DNA of 64,000 bases, from positions 15,542 through 79,541 of the forward strand of contig JBBAWX010000015.1 in assembly GCA_040396955.1 (NCBI GenBank). Reading direction: 5' to 3'. Position numbers and translations under genes: made by a program. Under the pieces are notes generated by a model. The model was not told the origin of the DNA, ran no database searches, and saw only the letters and a program-made list of their open reading frames with translations. Below are positions 62,179-64,000 of this stretch, piece by piece. The stretch is from UBA965 sp040396955. GTDB lineage: Bacteria > Chloroflexota > Chloroflexia > Chloroflexales > Roseiflexaceae. Positions within the stretch are counted from its first letter, which is position 1; each line of letters begins with the position of its first letter.

Positions 62179-64000
62179 CTATTGGGGCAATTCTTCGCCG
62201 TAGCGCCAGCGGTAGTAGTGGCGCCCCACATTGCCTTGCTCCACCTGCCAACCGGCTGGGTTGGTGGGTACATAGGTGAGCACGCGCCGCTCAAAGGGTT
62301 GCACCAACACCCACTGCTCCACACCGCCGATTTGGGCGCGTGTCCAAAACGCTTCGCTAATCGGGTAACCCATGGTGTACACCCAATCCATGATTGGGCC
62401 AACCTGGGTACGTCCATTGACGTAGACGACGTCACGCTTGGTTAGGTAGCGATAAAAGACCTCTGGAATGTTGTGGCCGGTCTGTGTCGCATAAAAACTC
62501 AGGGTGGCCACGGTCGTACCAGCGGGGTTGAACGGGATGATGGTGCCGTCACGCAACAGTCGCTGATTGACCTGCTCATCAGTGCGGTTGGCAGCCCGGC
62601 GCCCGACCAGGCTTGCAAAGCTGGCGTAGGTCGGCCCCACGCTATCGGCCGGATCGCCGGCAATCGGCACGTTGGCTGCTTCGCGACTGATGAACTCGCT
62701 GTTGCCGACCTGCATTTGGCCCGTGATGAGCTCATTGACGAGCAGGCCACTCGTCACATACCACGGGTCTGAGCGCCGCGCCTGCGGATTGTTGATTTCC
62801 ATGCGCCCTTTGTCGAAGTACTGCACTTGGCGCAAGCCACCGTTGACCTGCAGGTAGCTCTCGGCACGCGCCATGATGCCGGCTGGCCCCCACAACCAAC
62901 TGCGACTCACCTGTTGGCGTGCTACTGGGCGGTCACTGCGGCTCCACAGGCTGGCAAACGCCACGTCCACAAATTTGGTGGCGATGCCGTTGAAGAGCTC
63001 GTTGGTGCTCCGCATGCTGGCCGGGATGTACATGACATCTTCGGTGTCGGTCGGATCATCGGTGAATGTGTCGTCTTCGCTCGTGGTGCCGTCATCGGTG
63101 GTCGTGTCTTCTTCGGGGATGGGGGTGGCGGTCGGTGCAATCACGCTGTTGCCACGGCCACAACTCATGCTCGGGGCACACTGCTCAACCACCACATCGT
63201 ACTTGATGGTCGGTTGGCCGATGTCGCCGTTGTTTTTGACTTGTATGAAGTAGTACCCACTTACTGGGATGCTCGTGAAGACGATTTGTGAGTCAAACGT
63301 GGTGTCATCGAGGTCGTCGTTGGTGCTCAGCACGGTCACACCGTCACGGTCAAAGAGCGCTATGCTGGTGTCGGCACCCGGTAATACACCGTTGATGTAG
63401 TCGCCTCCATAGGGACTCGTGTCGGTGTAGATGTAGTAGATGCTCCCTTGTTTGGCAAAAAACTTCACCCAATCGGCATCACCACTCGGGCACATCCGGT
63501 GGTTACGTTGGGGCAGATTGGAGAGGATCATGCGTGCCTGTTCGGGCAAGCCGTCCGGCTCGTATACATCTTGGCACACACTGCTGTTGATGGGTGCGAG
63601 GCTTTCATCACCACCAATGCCCGTGTAACTGAGGTTGTTGAAGGCCAGCGAGTATGTACCAAGGCTCATGCCGGTGGCCTCACGCACTCGCAAGAAGTAG
63701 ACTCCGTCCATGGGGGCCCGGTAGTTGTTGATCTGTGGGTCGATGGAGCTGGCCGTAGAACTGGAGTGCTCATAAAAATCGTCGTTTTGGGCAACGAGTC
63801 GGAAGAGCGGGTCGTACAGATCGAGGACCAGATCGACGGTGCCCGAAGACAAGGTAATCTCGAAGCTGTAGAGTTTGTCTTTGACGAGGGGCACGCGAAA
63901 GGCATCGACGTCGCCGTAGGCACAAATGCCGTGCTCGATTTCTTCGTTTTGGTTGAGGATGTAGCCACTGGCCAAGCCACTCGGGATGTCATCGTCACAG
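62179..64000 (-). CDS. Secreted protein with PPC-like domains and a Chloroflexota-type C-terminal module (5' end outside window)
   Basis: The frame stays open to the right edge, so the N terminus and any signal peptide are missing; 607 codons are visible. Two PPC-like beta domains are seen: one starting 'HGICAYGDVDAFRVPL' and one near 'HRMCPSGDADWVKFFAKQGS', each followed by strands such as 'GVYFLRVREATG' and 'GYYFIQVKNNGD'. The extreme right end ('CDDDIPSGLASGY') suggests a further unit beyond the edge. A Thr/Asp-rich linker follows, then a C-terminal module with 'LRQVQYFDKGRMEINNP' and 'VTSGLLVNELITGQMQVG', a pattern I associate with secreted Chloroflexota proteins. Function: extracellular, unknown. 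Confidence 0.8.
   Translation of the reverse strand, partial: CDDDIPSGLASGYILNQNEEIEHGICAYGDVDAFRVPLVKDKLYSFEITLSSGTVDLVLDLYDPLFRLVAQNDDFYEHSSSTASSIDPQINNYRAPMDGVYFLRVREATGMSLGTYSLAFNNLSYTGIGGDESLAPINSSVCQDVYEPDGLPEQARMILSNLPQRNHRMCPSGDADWVKFFAKQGSIYYIYTDTSPYGGDYINGVLPGADTSIALFDRDGVTVLSTNDDLDDTTFDSQIVFTSIPVSGYYFIQVKNNGDIGQPTIKYDVVVEQCAPSMSCGRGNSVIAPTATPIPEEDTTTDDGTTSEDDTFTDDPTDTEDVMYIPASMRSTNELFNGIATKFVDVAFASLWSRSDRPVARQQVSRSWLWGPAGIMARAESYLQVNGGLRQVQYFDKGRMEINNPQARRSDPWYVTSGLLVNELITGQMQVGNSEFISREAANVPIAGDPADSVGPTYASFASLVGRRAANRTDEQVNQRLLRDGTIIPFNPAGTTVATLSFYATQTGHNIPEVFYRYLTKRDVVYVNGRTQVGPIMDWVYTMGYPISEAFWTRAQIGGVEQWVLVQPFERRVLTYVPTNPAGWQVEQGNVGRHYYRWRYGEELPQ

Overview
The window is a single stretch of bacterial chromosome at about 57-58% GC (estimated by eye), densely coded on both strands, with one run of 100 N at 7375-7474 marking a scaffold gap. 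The protein set points to the phylum Chloroflexota, probably class Chloroflexia: a YloU/DegV/RecG set, a short nuoABCDE cluster, many polytopic glycosyltransferases, and a secreted protein with PPC-like units and the 'VQYFDKGRME' type C-terminal module. This is an inference from gene content. No rRNA, tRNA, CRISPR array, insertion sequence or prophage was seen.

Layout. 1-5378 (minus): an envelope operon read tatD, transglutaminase-like membrane protein, GT4, GT2, and a GT4 cut by the left edge. 5449-8459 (plus): an OYE-family reductase, a lipoprotein-like receiver-domain gene broken by the N gap, a DinB-like protein and a small unknown protein. 8456-10085 (minus): modB and modA for molybdate uptake. 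10120-31374 (plus): a 21-kb arginine supercluster (leader peptide, argC, two tandem GNAT genes, argB, argA, carA, carB, SNF2 helicase, argG, argJ, YfhO-like protein, argH, NUDIX, argF, GT87). 31401-34760 (minus): nuoABCDE. 34786-38483 (plus): icd and a large unknown membrane protein. 38467-40337 (minus): truncated haemoglobin and an amidase. 40446-41978 (plus): Ppx/GppA. 41996-46499 (minus): ftsK and recJ. 46601-49124 (plus): NUDIX, then a pseudokinase/DnaJ-zinc-finger protein. 49121-52974 (minus): yloU-like, degV, recG. Then rpmB (+), a HAD phosphatase (-), a flippase plus GT87 pair (+), accD-accA-prmC (-), ppk2 plus an unknown gene (+), and finally an M28-like membrane protein and a partial secreted protein (-).

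The most interesting element lies in front of argC. A consensus promoter (TTGACA, 17-bp spacer, TACACT) ends 7 bases before the ATG of a 33-codon ORF that holds nine arginine codons, six of them CGA. A GC-rich hairpin with a GCAA loop and a U6 tract follows, and a segment inside the ORF can pair with the 5' arm of that hairpin. Together these look like a ribosome-mediated attenuator that senses charged tRNA-Arg and controls the whole arginine operon, apparently translated from a leaderless start. Arginine operons are usually described as repressor (ArgR) controlled, so this deserves testing.

Other points of note are a receiver domain behind a lipoprotein signal, a kinase fold without its catalytic residues fused to a DnaJ-type zinc domain, an unexported amidase with three internal repeats, tandem GNAT paralogues translationally coupled inside the arginine operon, and a recurring extended -10 promoter (TGCTATAAT-like) in front of eight genes.
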